A DNA stretch of 27,089 nucleotides, taken from Bacteroidales bacterium UBA4347 (GTDB lineage: Bacteria; Bacteroidota; Bacteroidia; Bacteroidales; P3). The DNA is taken from assembly GCA_002394185.1 (NCBI GenBank), contig DGTB01000125.1, positions 1 through 27,089 on the forward strand, read 5' to 3'. Under the pieces are notes generated by a model. That model did no database searches. It was not told the origin of the DNA and worked only from the letters and a program-made list of their open reading frames with translations. The position numbers were made by a program, and so were the translations under genes. This document shows, piece after piece, positions 1 through 8,592 of the stretch. Position 1 is the first letter of the stretch, and every line of letters starts with the position of its first letter.

Positions 1-77
1 GAACAATATGTAAACAATATAAAAACAATATAAGAACGGCCGTATCGGGGGCGTATCGGGTAGGGGTCGGGTGGGGG
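1..77. repeat. 11-bp-register tandem repeat element, left copy
   Basis: The first 77 bases divide exactly into seven 11-bp units. Three are AT-rich (GAACAATATGT, then AAACAATATAA twice). These are followed by GAACGGCCGTA, TCGGGGGCGTA, TCGGGTAGGGG and TCGGGTGGGGG. The same element, inverted and diverged, sits at the right end of the window. It lies just downstream of the stop codon of the leftmost gene, and the window edge cuts into it. The periodicity is read directly from the sequence. Its function is unknown. Confidence 0.75.
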
Positions 78-86
78 TGGGAAGTG

Positions 87-1085
87 TCAGAGGCGGATGC
101 CGAGGATGCCCATGAAGTGCCAGCGGGCATTGCGGAGCTCGACGGCGTCGACGTCGCCGGTGCGTTCCCAGACGTACTGCATGGTGAAGCCCGCAAACCA
201 GTTGCCGAAGGAGCGTATGGCGGCGCCGCGCGAGACGATGACGAGTTCGGGGAAGCGGGTCTTCCATTCGCGTTCCTGGCCCAGTTCGTGCAGGGTGCCG
301 CGGGAATGGATGGCAAAGTAAGGGACGGCGGAGATGTGGAAGAGCCACTGTTGGCCGTCGTGCCGAGGCAGGACGAAGTTGTGTCCGTAGCCCAGGCCGA
401 TGGCTGCGAGGGAGTTGACGATGCGGTAGACTTCGTTGTCCGCGACGGCACTGCCCACGGTGGTCTGGGCGCCGTGGATGTAGAGGCCCGCCAGGAGGCT
501 GCCGGCGCTGCGCCGCTGGATGTAGCTCTGCGTGAAGGCGGCGGGGTAGGAGAAGTGGCGGTGGTTGAAGACGTAGTAGCCGTTGAGGACGATGTTGAAC
601 TGCGACACGTAGCCGCGTTCGGCGGGCACGCGGAGGGTGTCGTTGTCGAGGGCCACGGTGAGGGTGCCTTCGAGGGTGTTGATGCCGTTGATTTCCACCT
701 CGAAGCCCAGTCGACGGCCGTAGATGTCGAGGCGGGCCTCGATGTCCTGTTCCGGGCGTCCCAGGAGCACTTCGGGCTTGGCGGAGAGGGAGAGGCTGAT
801 GCCGCTGTAGCCCGCCGAGAGGCTGAGGCGCCCTTTGGGCGAGGAGGACACGTCGCAGGTGAGGTCGGCGCCGTCTATGTCGGAGTTGCTCATGACGTTG
901 AACCACGACAGCTTGGGCCTCATCCTGAGGGTCCAGCGGCGCTCGGGGCGGAGGATGTAGGAGGTGTCGTAGGCGAGGCGGTTATAATGAAGGTCCAGAA
1001 GGCTGTCGGCCTTCTGGACCAGGGTTTGTGCGTCTGCCGCCAGGGGGCAGAGCGCGATGAGAATCAGAAAGAGTGTGTGCTTCAT
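87..1085 (-). CDS. DUF4421-type envelope protein
   Basis: A 332-residue protein with an N-terminal signal peptide (MKHTLFLILIALCPLAADAQ, cleavage after ADA). The mature part is a run of amphipathic beta strands with many aromatic and glycine residues. I read it as a DUF4421-family protein, a Bacteroidota envelope family of unknown function, probably a periplasmic or outer-membrane beta barrel. The ATG at 1085 was chosen because it begins the signal peptide. It overlaps the TGA of the upstream DUF308 gene in an ATGA arrangement, which implies translational coupling at the end of the minus-strand gene run. An open frame continues upstream through the DUF308 gene, but that part is low-complexity Arg/His/Pro shadow. 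The family name is a recall-based call; the export signal and strand pattern are visible. Confidence 0.75.
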   Translation of the reverse strand: MKHTLFLILIALCPLAADAQTLVQKADSLLDLHYNRLAYDTSYILRPERRWTLRMRPKLSWFNVMSNSDIDGADLTCDVSSSPKGRLSLSAGYSGISLSLSAKPEVLLGRPEQDIEARLDIYGRRLGFEVEINGINTLEGTLTVALDNDTLRVPAERGYVSQFNIVLNGYYVFNHRHFSYPAAFTQSYIQRRSAGSLLAGLYIHGAQTTVGSAVADNEVYRIVNSLAAIGLGYGHNFVLPRHDGQQWLFHISAVPYFAIHSRGTLHELGQEREWKTRFPELVIVSRGAAIRSFGNWFAGFTMQYVWERTGDVDAVELRNARWHFMGILGIRL

Positions 1086-1666
1086 TTCACCACTTCGGCC
1101 TCGACGTAGTTTTCGTCTTTGTCGAGCAGTGCTCGGCGGGAGGCTTCGAAGTAGTCCTCCACGAGGGTGAGCCCCGCGAGGGCGGTGAAGCTGGCGCAGC
1201 CGATGGCCAGGAAGGCAATGCCGAAGAGGATGCTGAGGGTGGTGGCGGCGATTTCGGGCACGAACACGCTCCAGGCGCCGAAACCGATGGTCATCAGGCC
1301 CAGCAGCAGCATGAGCCACCAGCCTTTGGCACCGGCACGGTAGTACTTGATGGTGTTGAGGCTGAAATCGATGCCTTCGAAGAGGATGTAGACTCCCAGC
1401 AGGATGGCGATGATGGAGGGGTGGAGCACGATGAGCACTCCGAGCACCACCATCAGAACCGAGGCCGAGAGGGCTATGGTGTCGAGGCTGCGGAGGGTGG
1501 CTTTGTACTGGAGGAAGAAGAAGACCACGCCGGTGAGGATGACCACCACGCCGGCTATCTTGGCGAAGACGCCCATGGTGTCGATGGGGAAGCAGAAGCA
1601 CAGTATGCCAAGGGCGGCAAAGGCTATGCCGCGGATGATGAGGCTCAGTTTGGAACTCTTGAACAT
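1082..1666 (-). CDS. HdeD/DUF308 family membrane protein
   Basis: A 194-residue integral membrane protein with about six hydrophobic segments in three hairpin-like pairs (for example GIAFAALGILCFCFP, VFAKIAGVVVILTGVVFFF and LMVVLGVLIVLHPSIIAILL). This repeated layout is typical of the HdeD-like DUF308 family; E. coli HdeD is linked to acid resistance. Here the role is unknown. The tail after the last segment is acidic. The frame can be extended to a TTG at 1687, but the ATG at 1666, preceded by an A-rich stretch, is the likelier start. It lies 26 bp downstream of floA and overlaps the next gene by 4 bp, so it probably shares the floA/nfeD transcript and may act in membrane-stress homeostasis with them (inference). 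Confidence 0.82.
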   Translation of the reverse strand: MFKSSKLSLIIRGIAFAALGILCFCFPIDTMGVFAKIAGVVVILTGVVFFFLQYKATLRSLDTIALSASVLMVVLGVLIVLHPSIIAILLGVYILFEGIDFSLNTIKYYRAGAKGWWLMLLLGLMTIGFGAWSVFVPEIAATTLSILFGIAFLAIGCASFTALAGLTLVEDYFEASRRALLDKDENYVEAEVVK

Positions 1667-1692
1667 TGTTTTATTGTCAATTTTCAATTATA

Positions 1693-2685
1693 TCAATTCT
1701 CGGTTTTCTTGGGGGCGGGCTTGGGAGCGCCGGCGGGGGTGGCGAGGGAGGCACGCATGTCGGTGTCGGCCTGGATGTTCTTCATGCGGTAGTAGTCCAT
1801 GATGCCGAGGTTGCCGCTGCGGAAGGCTTCGGCCATGGCCAGGGGCACTTCGGCTTCGGCCATGATGACCTTGGCGCGGGCTTCCTGGGCCTTGGCTTTC
1901 ATCTCCTGTTCGGAGGCCACAGCCATGGCACGGCGCTCCTCGGCCTTGGCCTGGGCGATGTTCTTGTCGGCGTTGGCCTGGTCCATCTGCAGCTGGGCGC
2001 CGATGTTCTTGCCCACGTCGATGTCGGCGATGTCGATGGAGAGGATTTCGAAGGCGGTGCCGCTGTCGAGGCCCTTGGTGAGGACGAGTTTGGAGATGCT
2101 GTCGGGGTTCTCGAGCACCTGCTTGTGGCTGGTGGCGCTGCCGATGGAGGTGACGATGCCTTCGCCCACGCGGGCGAGGATGGTCTCTTCGCCGGCGCCG
2201 CCGACGAGCTGCTTGATGTTGGTGCGCACGGTGACACGGGCTTTGGCGATGAGCTGGATGCCGTCCTTGGCCACGGCGGCCACGGGGGGCGTGTCGATGA
2301 CCTTGGGGTTGACGGAGGTCTGCACGGCCTTCAGCACGTCGCGGCCGGCGAGGTCGATGGCCGTGGCGGTCTTGAAGTCGAGGTTCATGTTGGCCTTGTC
2401 GGCGCTGATGAGGGCGTTGACCACGGAGGCCACATGGCCGCCGGCCAGGTAGTGGGCCTCGAGGTCGTTCTGCTTGATCTGCAGGCCGGCCTTGGTGGCG
2501 GAGATCATGTTGTTCACAATCACCGTGGGTGGCACTTTGCGGAAGCGCATAAAGATTAGCTGCACAAGGTTGACGCGCACGCCGGAGATAATGGCTTGGA
2601 ACCAGATGCCCACGGGCACCAGATAGAGGAGGATGATCACCGCGATGATTATCACTCCGATGAGGATCATTGTACCGATTGTCAT
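1693..2685 (-). CDS. floA: Flotillin-like protein FloA
   Basis: A 330-residue FloA/YqfA-type flotillin. Residues 4-25 form an N-terminal membrane hairpin or segment (ILIGVIIIAVIILLYLVPVG). The SPFH/band-7-like core follows, with the family sequences IWFQAIISGVRVNLVQLIFM and RFRKVPP. Residues roughly 220-300 are an Ala/Glu/Lys-rich coiled-coil region containing QAKAEERRAMA and AKAQEARAKV, and the end is a Pro/Lys-rich tail. Flotillins oligomerise at the inner membrane and organise functional microdomains. The length matches the family (about 330 residues). The start at 2685 lies 3 bp after the nfeD stop, the usual nfeD-floA pairing, so the two are very likely co-translated and act together. 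Confidence 0.95.
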   Translation of the reverse strand: MTIGTMILIGVIIIAVIILLYLVPVGIWFQAIISGVRVNLVQLIFMRFRKVPPTVIVNNMISATKAGLQIKQNDLEAHYLAGGHVASVVNALISADKANMNLDFKTATAIDLAGRDVLKAVQTSVNPKVIDTPPVAAVAKDGIQLIAKARVTVRTNIKQLVGGAGEETILARVGEGIVTSIGSATSHKQVLENPDSISKLVLTKGLDSGTAFEILSIDIADIDVGKNIGAQLQMDQANADKNIAQAKAEERRAMAVASEQEMKAKAQEARAKVIMAEAEVPLAMAEAFRSGNLGIMDYYRMKNIQADTDMRASLATPAGAPKPAPKKTEN

Positions 2686-2688
2686 GTT

Positions 2689-3183
2689 TTATTTGTTTTT
2701 AGGGGTTTCTTCGAAACGGTTGTCGCCGGCCTCGCGCACGTCGATGCGGTAGCCTTCGATGGCCACGACTTCGATTTCGCGGTCGGGGTCGATGAACTTG
2801 TTGACGGCGTGGACCTCCATGGTCTGGCCGTCGATGAGGGCTTTGCCGGTGGGGGCGAGGCGCGAGATGGTGACACCGCGGGTGCCGACCTTCACGGCGG
2901 GTTCCAGCTGGTTCACTTTGCTGTCGCTCTCCTCCTTGAGACTGAAACGGTTCCAGGTCTTGGTTTTGAAGATCCACAGGAATGTCAGCAGGCAGAGCAC
3001 GAAGGCGCAGAGGAGGATGATGGTGCCCACGGTGGTGCCGAAGAGCACGTAGCTCTGCCACACGCCAAAGGCTATGGCGGCCACGCCGATGGTGCCGGCC
3101 ACGCCGCCTGGGAGGATGAGCACTTCGAGGGCCAGCAGGGCAACGCCAACCAGCAGGGTGATGATGAGGAGCGTTGTGTTCAT
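2689..3183 (-). CDS. nfeD: NfeD family membrane protein (short form)
   Basis: A 164-residue short NfeD protein without the N-terminal ClpP-like protease domain of long forms. Three hydrophobic segments occupy roughly residues 4-22, 27-46 and 50-70. A soluble C-terminal domain from about residue 92 has the pattern GTRGVTISRLAPTGKALIDG, the OB-fold signature of NfeD. NfeD proteins pair with flotillins or stomatins and are thought to help membrane microdomain assembly. It is followed 3 bp later by floA and preceded 30 bp upstream by clpS. Family and pairing are well supported; any specific role in this organism is inference. Confidence 0.92.
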   Translation of the reverse strand: MNTTLLIITLLVGVALLALEVLILPGGVAGTIGVAAIAFGVWQSYVLFGTTVGTIILLCAFVLCLLTFLWIFKTKTWNRFSLKEESDSKVNQLEPAVKVGTRGVTISRLAPTGKALIDGQTMEVHAVNKFIDPDREIEVVAIEGYRIDVREAGDNRFEETPKNK

Positions 3184-3213
3184 ATTTTTTCGGTGTTAAG
3201 TGTTCAGTGTTTT

Positions 3214-3507
3214 TTAGTTTTCTACGATTTCGGAGGTCAGTTGCTTGTTGAGGAGGGCGGTGTGCATGGGGAGGAGGTCGGAGTAGGAGCCGTGCTTGAC
3301 GGTGCACTTGCCGTGACAATGGACGAGGATGGCGCACTGCTCGGCCTGCTCGGTGGTGTGGCGGCAGATGTCGACGAGGGCCTTGATGACGTAGTCGAAG
3401 GTGTGCACGTCGTCGTTCCACAGCACCAGGGAGCAGCCGTTGTCTTCCAGGACGGCGGCCTCATCGTCGGCTTGTGGGCTTACGTAGGGTTTTTCAGTTT
3501 TGTCCAT
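3214..3507 (-). CDS. clpS: ATP-dependent Clp protease adaptor ClpS
   Basis: A 97-residue ClpS-family protein. The core begins at CSLVLWNDDVHTFDYVIKAL, where the NDD-x-H-T-F-DYVI block is the classical ClpS N-degron-binding signature. It continues with the family helix TEQAEQCAILVHCHGKC. ClpS delivers N-end-rule substrates to ClpA or ClpC with ClpP. The frame opens at a TTG at 3528, but the ATG at 3507 gives the normal family length with a short flexible N-terminal tail. It sits between ispF (28 bp upstream) and nfeD (30 bp downstream), inside the minus-strand run. None of the neighbours is a Clp ATPase, so its partner is encoded elsewhere. Confidence 0.92.
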   Translation of the reverse strand: MDKTEKPYVSPQADDEAAVLEDNGCSLVLWNDDVHTFDYVIKALVDICRHTTEQAEQCAILVHCHGKCTVKHGSYSDLLPMHTALLNKQLTSEIVEN

Positions 3508-3535
3508 TTCTATGTTGAAGTGTTTCAACTTTCAA

Positions 3536-4009
3536 TTATTTATTCAGCAGCGCTACGGCCTGGGCCGAGATGCCTTCCTGCCGGCCTTCGAAGCCGAGGT
3601 GTTCGGTGGTGGTGGCTTTGACGGACACCTGCTCGATGTCCAGACCGAGGGTGACGGCGATGTTGCGGCGCATCTGTTCGATGTGGGGTGCCAGTTTGGG
3701 GCGCTGGGCCACGACGGTGGAATCGATGTTGACGATGTGGTAGCCGTGTTGTGCGAGCAGTGTTCCGACATGAGCCAGAAGCTTGAGGCTGCTGATGCCT
3801 TTGTATTGTGGGTCGGTGTCTGGGAAGTGTTTGCCGATGTCGCCCAGGGCTGCGGCGCCGAGGAGGGCGTCGGAAATGGCGTGGAGGAGTACGTCGGCGT
3901 CGCTGTGGCCCAGCAGGCCGTGGGTGTGCTCGATACGCTCGCCGCCAATCCATAGCGGCAGGCCTTCCTGCAGTTGGTGCACGTCGTATCCGGTTCCTAT
4001 TCGCATCAT
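3536..4009 (-). CDS. ispF: 2-C-methyl-D-erythritol 2,4-cyclodiphosphate synthase
   Basis: A 157-residue IspF, the MEP-pathway enzyme that converts CDP-ME 2-phosphate to the cyclic diphosphate MEcPP with release of CMP. The metal-binding motif GTGYDVHQL gives Asp9 and His11, and GHSDADVLLHAI supplies His43. The family blocks DIGKHFPDTDPQYKG and SVKATTTEHLGF are intact. Either of two adjacent ATGs could start it (MMRIG or MRIG). The porV stop is only 13 bp upstream. From memory, ispF also follows porV in Porphyromonas gingivalis, so this may be a conserved Bacteroidales order. Confidence 0.96.
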   Translation of the reverse strand: MMRIGTGYDVHQLQEGLPLWIGGERIEHTHGLLGHSDADVLLHAISDALLGAAALGDIGKHFPDTDPQYKGISSLKLLAHVGTLLAQHGYHIVNIDSTVVAQRPKLAPHIEQMRRNIAVTLGLDIEQVSVKATTTEHLGFEGRQEGISAQAVALLNK

Positions 4010-4022
4010 AATTTCTTAAACT

Positions 4023-5177
4023 TTATTTTGTTGGCTTCATGTCCAGACCGATGCTGACGCGGATGGTGTTGGCCAGCGAGTTGTTGGAGATGGTGGTGGT
4101 GGGAATGAGGTAGGAGAAGTCGCCGGTGAAGTAGCTGTAGCGGATGCCGACGCCGACGGTGGCGTACTGGCGGCCGCCCTTGTTGGCATGCTCGAAGAAG
4201 TAGCCGGCACGCACGGCGAAGGTCTCGGAGTACCAGTATTCGGCACCGGCGGAAATCTGGATTTCCTGCAGCTCTTCCTGCAGTCCGCCAGGGGCATCGC
4301 CGAAGGAACGCAGGGCCCCCTCGATGACACCGATTTGGTTGTAGTCGGCCCAGCCGGCGGTGTCGTTGCGCAGCGGGGGCGTGGGCACGAGGAGCTTGTT
4401 GAAGTCGAGCATGACGGAGATTTTGTTGAAGTCGTCGATACGGTTGGTGTAGCGTCCGCCGAGGCGGAGGTTGGTGGGCAGGAACTCCTTGTCGTTGTCG
4501 TCGTTGGAGTAGGAAAGCTTGGCGCCGAGGTTGGAGATGAAGGCGCCAAGGGCGAATTCCTGGGTTTTGTCGATGGCCTGCTGGTAGTAGAGTCCGATGT
4601 CGGCGGCCAGGGAGTTGGCGGCCTGGGTGGCGGTGTTGGAGCTACCGTCGCTGATGGTCTGTCCGTTGGTGAGGTCGGAGCGCAGGAAGCGTCCGGTGGC
4701 ACCGAGGGAGAGGTTGTCCGTGATTTTCAGCGCGTAGGAGGCATCGATGGCGAACTCGTTGGGGTGGAGTGTGGTGATTTTGTTGCCCTCGATGTCGGTG
4801 TTGTCAATGTCACCCAGGGTGAAGTAGGTGAGGCTGGCGGCGGCGGTGCTACGGTCGTTGATGCGGTAGTATCCAGCCAGATAGAAGAGGTTCATGTCGC
4901 CCACCTTCAGTTTGCGCAGCCAGGGGGTATAGGTGGTGTAGACGCCGGTGAGGCCGTCGATGAAGGCCAATTTGGCGTTGTTCCAGTGGGCCGAGTAGGC
5001 GTCGGGCGTGGTGGCGGCACCTACGTCGCCCATACCGCTGGAGATGGCGTCGGGGGCAATGAGGATGATGGGCAAGCCGGTCGATATGAAATTCTTTTCT
5101 TGACCGAGTTCGGAATACTGGGCGCTGAGCGTTCCGCACAGGGCCACAAGCATTGTTAGGAGGGTTAGTTTCTTCAT
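4023..5177 (-). CDS. porV: Type IX secretion outer-membrane protein PorV (LptO)
   Basis: A 384-residue FadL-like outer-membrane barrel with a signal peptide (MKKLTLLTMLVALCGTLSAQ). The mature start resembles PorV closely (YSELGQEKNFISTGLPIILI followed by APDAISSGMGDVGAATTPDA and HWNNAKLAFI). PorV shuttles folded T9SS cargo from the SOV translocon to the PorU attachment complex, where the C-terminal domain is removed and an A-LPS anchor added. The length fits the family. It lies 59 bp downstream of porU, its known partner, in the usual gene order. The ATG start begins a canonical signal peptide. Confidence 0.93.
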   Translation of the reverse strand: MKKLTLLTMLVALCGTLSAQYSELGQEKNFISTGLPIILIAPDAISSGMGDVGAATTPDAYSAHWNNAKLAFIDGLTGVYTTYTPWLRKLKVGDMNLFYLAGYYRINDRSTAAASLTYFTLGDIDNTDIEGNKITTLHPNEFAIDASYALKITDNLSLGATGRFLRSDLTNGQTISDGSSNTATQAANSLAADIGLYYQQAIDKTQEFALGAFISNLGAKLSYSNDDNDKEFLPTNLRLGGRYTNRIDDFNKISVMLDFNKLLVPTPPLRNDTAGWADYNQIGVIEGALRSFGDAPGGLQEELQEIQISAGAEYWYSETFAVRAGYFFEHANKGGRQYATVGVGIRYSYFTGDFSYLIPTTTISNNSLANTIRVSIGLDMKPTK

Positions 5178-5236
5178 TCTGTGTATTAATCAAAAAATTT
5201 GTTCTATAATAACGCGGTTGTTTTTCTTTTATTGTG

Positions 5237-8200
5237 TCAGCGTACAATACATTTCGTTGTAGCTTGATGGGTCTCGCCGTCGGTGTCTGTCACTACCATG
5301 CGCGCCAGATAGAGTCCTGGCGGCACAGCGCTGACATCCCATACCACAGGGCCCACAATGAAACCTTCGGCAGAGACCGTCGGGGTGCAGCGGTAGGCCA
5401 TTTGTCCGCGGCTGTTGTATATTTCCAGTTCGGCGGAGGCGATGGCGTCGGGCACGTTTACACGCAGCGAGAGTGTCATGCGGGTCGACGAGGGGTTGGG
5501 GATTGCGTCGAGGTTGGAGAAACAGAGTGTGTCGGCGCCACGTACCACGAAGGGAATCGAGGCTGTGCTGGAGACGCCGAAGATGTTCCATGCCTTGACG
5601 GTGACGGTGTGACGCCCCGGGGCAAGGTCGCGGAGGGTGTAGGCTACGCTGCCGCTGCGGCTGTCAGTGATGTCGGGTTGGTAGAGGTCGTTGAGGACGA
5701 TGAGGCCGTTGGGGTTGCCGTCGAGCACGGCCGTGATGTCGTGCCCCAATCCTGTGCCGACATTGATGCCGGCTGAATCGGACAGCAGCGCCACCAGGGT
5801 GGGTGAGGGTCCCGTCAGTCCGCCGGCGTGGAAGTTGGTATCGCCTATGTAGAGTCTGATGTCGGGGGCCAGATTGGCATCGATGACAGTGTCGCTCATG
5901 CCGCCGAGTTTGAGGTGAGTGAAACTACCGGTGGCGTGCTCGGAGGCCGACTTGGCGTAGTGGCTCAGTTTGGCGTAGGCGTACTGGTAGGAGACGTCGC
6001 GCGGGACGATGAACGAATACTCGAAGCATCCGTTCTTCACTTCGTGCGAGCCTCGGTAGAGCACGGTTTTCTGTTGCCAGAAGGCCACCTCGGTGCCGGG
6101 GTTGTCGTTGGCCAGGGTGGAGGAGCGCATCTCGCGGTCGAAGACGATGGGGTAGACGGTGCCGTTGAAGTCGTCTATCCTGACGCCGTTGCTGTCCTGT
6201 ATCTCGCCGCGCACGGTTACGCGCGACAGCACATCGGCCTGCACATCGTTGATGTCGTCGACGGGGTCGGCGTTGATATGGGTCACTTTCACACGATTGG
6301 AGGGTTGGCTCAGGCGCAGCGCCGGATCGCCAAGGAGGCAGATGGCCATCGAGGTCGAGGTGCGGTTCTTGGCCATGCGCAGGGCGTCGCCCACGGTGTT
6401 GGCGGGGTCGAGGGCGAAGAGCACCACGTCGCGGTTGAAGCGCTCGATATGGCTGATGGGGCGTGTGGCGCTGATGACGCCTATCATGGCCGAGGGTGCC
6501 AGCACGCACAACTCGGCGCCGCACTGCTCGCCCACCTGGTCGAATCGACCGTAGGAACAGGTGCTGGTGACGAAGAAGGGCATGCGGTCGCCGTTGGTGT
6601 AGTTGGCTATGTGCGAAGGCTCGATGAAACGCTCGGTGCCGATATAGGCGGCGGAGCCGTGGCCGATATAGTTCAGCAGCAGGCATCCATAGTTGATGCG
6701 CTGGCGCAGGGCGTTGTTAAGGTCGGGGTAGTAGGAGCCTATAGAGCCCGATTCCTGATGGTAGGCATCGGCATAGAGGCGGTCGATATTGATTTGCGGC
6801 ATGGTGGTTTTGAGGGCCTTGGCAATAGTCTCGGAGGAGTGGGCGAAGGTGGTGTCACCCGAGCGTCCGGGGTCGGCGTCGTCGGCCAGCAGGGCCACAT
6901 AGTTGCGCCAGTCGCCGCGGTTCGTCTCGTCTTCGAGGTCGACGCGGGTGAGGTAGCGTTCCACTTTGTCCACCAGCAGGGTGGCCTCGCTTTCGTTCTT
7001 GGCCGGCAGGCGGCCGACGCTCACCTCGAGAGTCTCCGTCGAGGAGCCGTGGCCGTAGGGGGAGAGGTAGCCCAGCATGTCGTCGCTGGCATAGGAGGCT
7101 CCTTCGCTGTCGAAGGAGTAGGGGGTTTCGTAGGTCACCATGGTGGGCGTGTTGTTGCCCAGCAGGTTGCGGTTGTCATAGGTGCCTTTGCCGAAGAGGG
7201 CCAGATAGCGTGGCGGACGGGAGGTGTAGCGGCTCTTGAGGTCGCGCAGCAGCGAGCGGATGGCCATGGGGTCCTTCTTGCCGGAGGAGTATTCGTTGAA
7301 CACTTCCTGGTCGCTGACCACCAGGGTGGTGAGCCCGTCGAAGACTTCGTGCAGCCCGGCCAGGCGCTCGGCCTGGGAACGGTAGGCTTCGAGGGTGACG
7401 ATTACCATGTCGGCCTGCGGGGCACCGTGGAGGTTCTGGTTTTCGATTTCTGCGATGTCGCTGGGTGTGAGGTAGGAGTATTCGTCAAAGACCACATATT
7501 TGCGAGCCTTGAGGGTGTTGTCGCTCCAGCCGTTGGAGCTCACCTCCATCTCGCGCACGTCCCCGTGGTTGGTGACCTCCCACACGCGGGCGCTGTTCAG
7601 ACCCGACATGGTGAAGCGTGCCGTGGAGCCCAGGTGGCGGTCGTTGCGCACAAGGGCCTGTCCTCCGCTGTAGGCCAGCGTGGCATAGGCGTTGAGCTCG
7701 ATAAAGTCGAGGTAGCCCGACCCGGCGTTCTCGCTGGGCGAGAAGCTGATGTTGAAGGTATAGGCGGATTGGTTGGTGGTGATGCGGTCAATGGCCGTAC
7801 GGTAAGGGGAGTACTCGTTGGTGGTCTCCTGGCGGCTGAGGCCGCTGGTGTTGAATGTGAAAGTGGCCTGCGCGGTGGAAAGGCTGGCTACGGCGTAGCG
7901 CACTTTCACGTCGCTGATGCCCGAGCCCGGCAGGCGCACCTCGACAGAACGTTGCGGCTGCGACGTGGAGAATTTTTCGCCGAGCCACACTTGCCCGGAC
8001 TGGTAGATGTTGACCAGATCGTTGTCGCGGCGCGCCACCACGGTGTGGGTGCTCATCACCGTGTCCGCCTCGACGGCGGGGACGGTGGCGATGCGTGTGG
8101 TCTCTGTGGCGTTGACGGTAAGGTAGTAGCAGTTCTCGTTGGCGTAAGCGTGGGGGGTGAAGGTCCAGCGTTTCAGTTCGTTGTCGTAGCCCCATCCGCC

Positions 8201-8536
8201 AGCGCCCTCGCCGAAGAACAGCAGTTCGTCGTCGGCGTCGAAACGGTGGTTGCTGTTGCGGTCGCGAATGTCGACGTGCAGGGACTGCAGGTCGGCGGTG
8301 GAGGTGAGGTGGTTCTCGGTGGAAAGCATGGCTCCGTCACGGCCGTAGACGGCTATGCTGTCGATGTTGACCCCCAGCAGGGCCGGTATGTCGCGCGGGG
8401 TGATGCCGTAGACGCCTTCCTCGCTGACGCTCAGTCGCCACCAGCGACCCGTCGACAGCACCGACTGGCTCTGGGCCACGGCCACTCCGCAAAACGCCAT
8501 GAATGCTATGATGATATGTCGTTTCACAATATTCAC
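5237..8536 (-). CDS. porU: Type IX secretion system sortase PorU (C25 family)
   Basis: A 1099-residue gingipain-like C25 cysteine peptidase that acts as the T9SS sortase, cleaving cargo C-terminal signals and attaching cargo to A-LPS at the cell surface. A signal peptide ends near VAVAQSQS. The likely catalytic dyad is His626 (LLNYIGHGSAAYIG) and Cys660 (FFVTSTCSYGRFD), in the order and spacing expected for C25. The C-terminus (about residues 1010-1099) is a T9SS tail-like domain: NPSSTRMTLSL, LEIYNSRGQ and VPPGLYLARM. PorU is known to keep its own tail uncleaved. The start may be the GTG at 8536 or the GTG at 8527, which gives MKRHIIIAFMAF; both keep the signal peptide. It is first in a possible eight-gene run that ends at the left edge. 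Confidence 0.95.
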   Translation of the reverse strand: MNIVKRHIIIAFMAFCGVAVAQSQSVLSTGRWWRLSVSEEGVYGITPRDIPALLGVNIDSIAVYGRDGAMLSTENHLTSTADLQSLHVDIRDRNSNHRFDADDELLFFGEGAGGWGYDNELKRWTFTPHAYANENCYYLTVNATETTRIATVPAVEADTVMSTHTVVARRDNDLVNIYQSGQVWLGEKFSTSQPQRSVEVRLPGSGISDVKVRYAVASLSTAQATFTFNTSGLSRQETTNEYSPYRTAIDRITTNQSAYTFNISFSPSENAGSGYLDFIELNAYATLAYSGGQALVRNDRHLGSTARFTMSGLNSARVWEVTNHGDVREMEVSSNGWSDNTLKARKYVVFDEYSYLTPSDIAEIENQNLHGAPQADMVIVTLEAYRSQAERLAGLHEVFDGLTTLVVSDQEVFNEYSSGKKDPMAIRSLLRDLKSRYTSRPPRYLALFGKGTYDNRNLLGNNTPTMVTYETPYSFDSEGASYASDDMLGYLSPYGHGSSTETLEVSVGRLPAKNESEATLLVDKVERYLTRVDLEDETNRGDWRNYVALLADDADPGRSGDTTFAHSSETIAKALKTTMPQINIDRLYADAYHQESGSIGSYYPDLNNALRQRINYGCLLLNYIGHGSAAYIGTERFIEPSHIANYTNGDRMPFFVTSTCSYGRFDQVGEQCGAELCVLAPSAMIGVISATRPISHIERFNRDVVLFALDPANTVGDALRMAKNRTSTSMAICLLGDPALRLSQPSNRVKVTHINADPVDDINDVQADVLSRVTVRGEIQDSNGVRIDDFNGTVYPIVFDREMRSSTLANDNPGTEVAFWQQKTVLYRGSHEVKNGCFEYSFIVPRDVSYQYAYAKLSHYAKSASEHATGSFTHLKLGGMSDTVIDANLAPDIRLYIGDTNFHAGGLTGPSPTLVALLSDSAGINVGTGLGHDITAVLDGNPNGLIVLNDLYQPDITDSRSGSVAYTLRDLAPGRHTVTVKAWNIFGVSSTASIPFVVRGADTLCFSNLDAIPNPSSTRMTLSLRVNVPDAIASAELEIYNSRGQMAYRCTPTVSAEGFIVGPVVWDVSAVPPGLYLARMVVTDTDGETHQATTKCIVR

Positions 8537-8592
8537 TTTTATTCCTTTTGGTCTCTATTAACGCCGTTTTATTTTATTTATTGTATCTATTA

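Noticed and set aside
84..1109. Long plus-strand open frames opposite the left-hand genes (for example 84-1109, 1666-2559, 5828-8593).
   Set aside because: They are antisense shadows of clear minus-strand genes, with Gly/Val/Asp/His-rich low-complexity translations that result from GC-rich codon bias. The 921-residue frame at 5828-8593 lies fully opposite porU.
1086..1601. N-terminal extension of the leftmost gene up to 1601 on the minus strand.
   Set aside because: The extension is Arg/His/Pro-rich shadow of the DUF308 gene, whereas the ATG at 1085 begins a clean signal peptide and overlaps the upstream stop by 4 bp.
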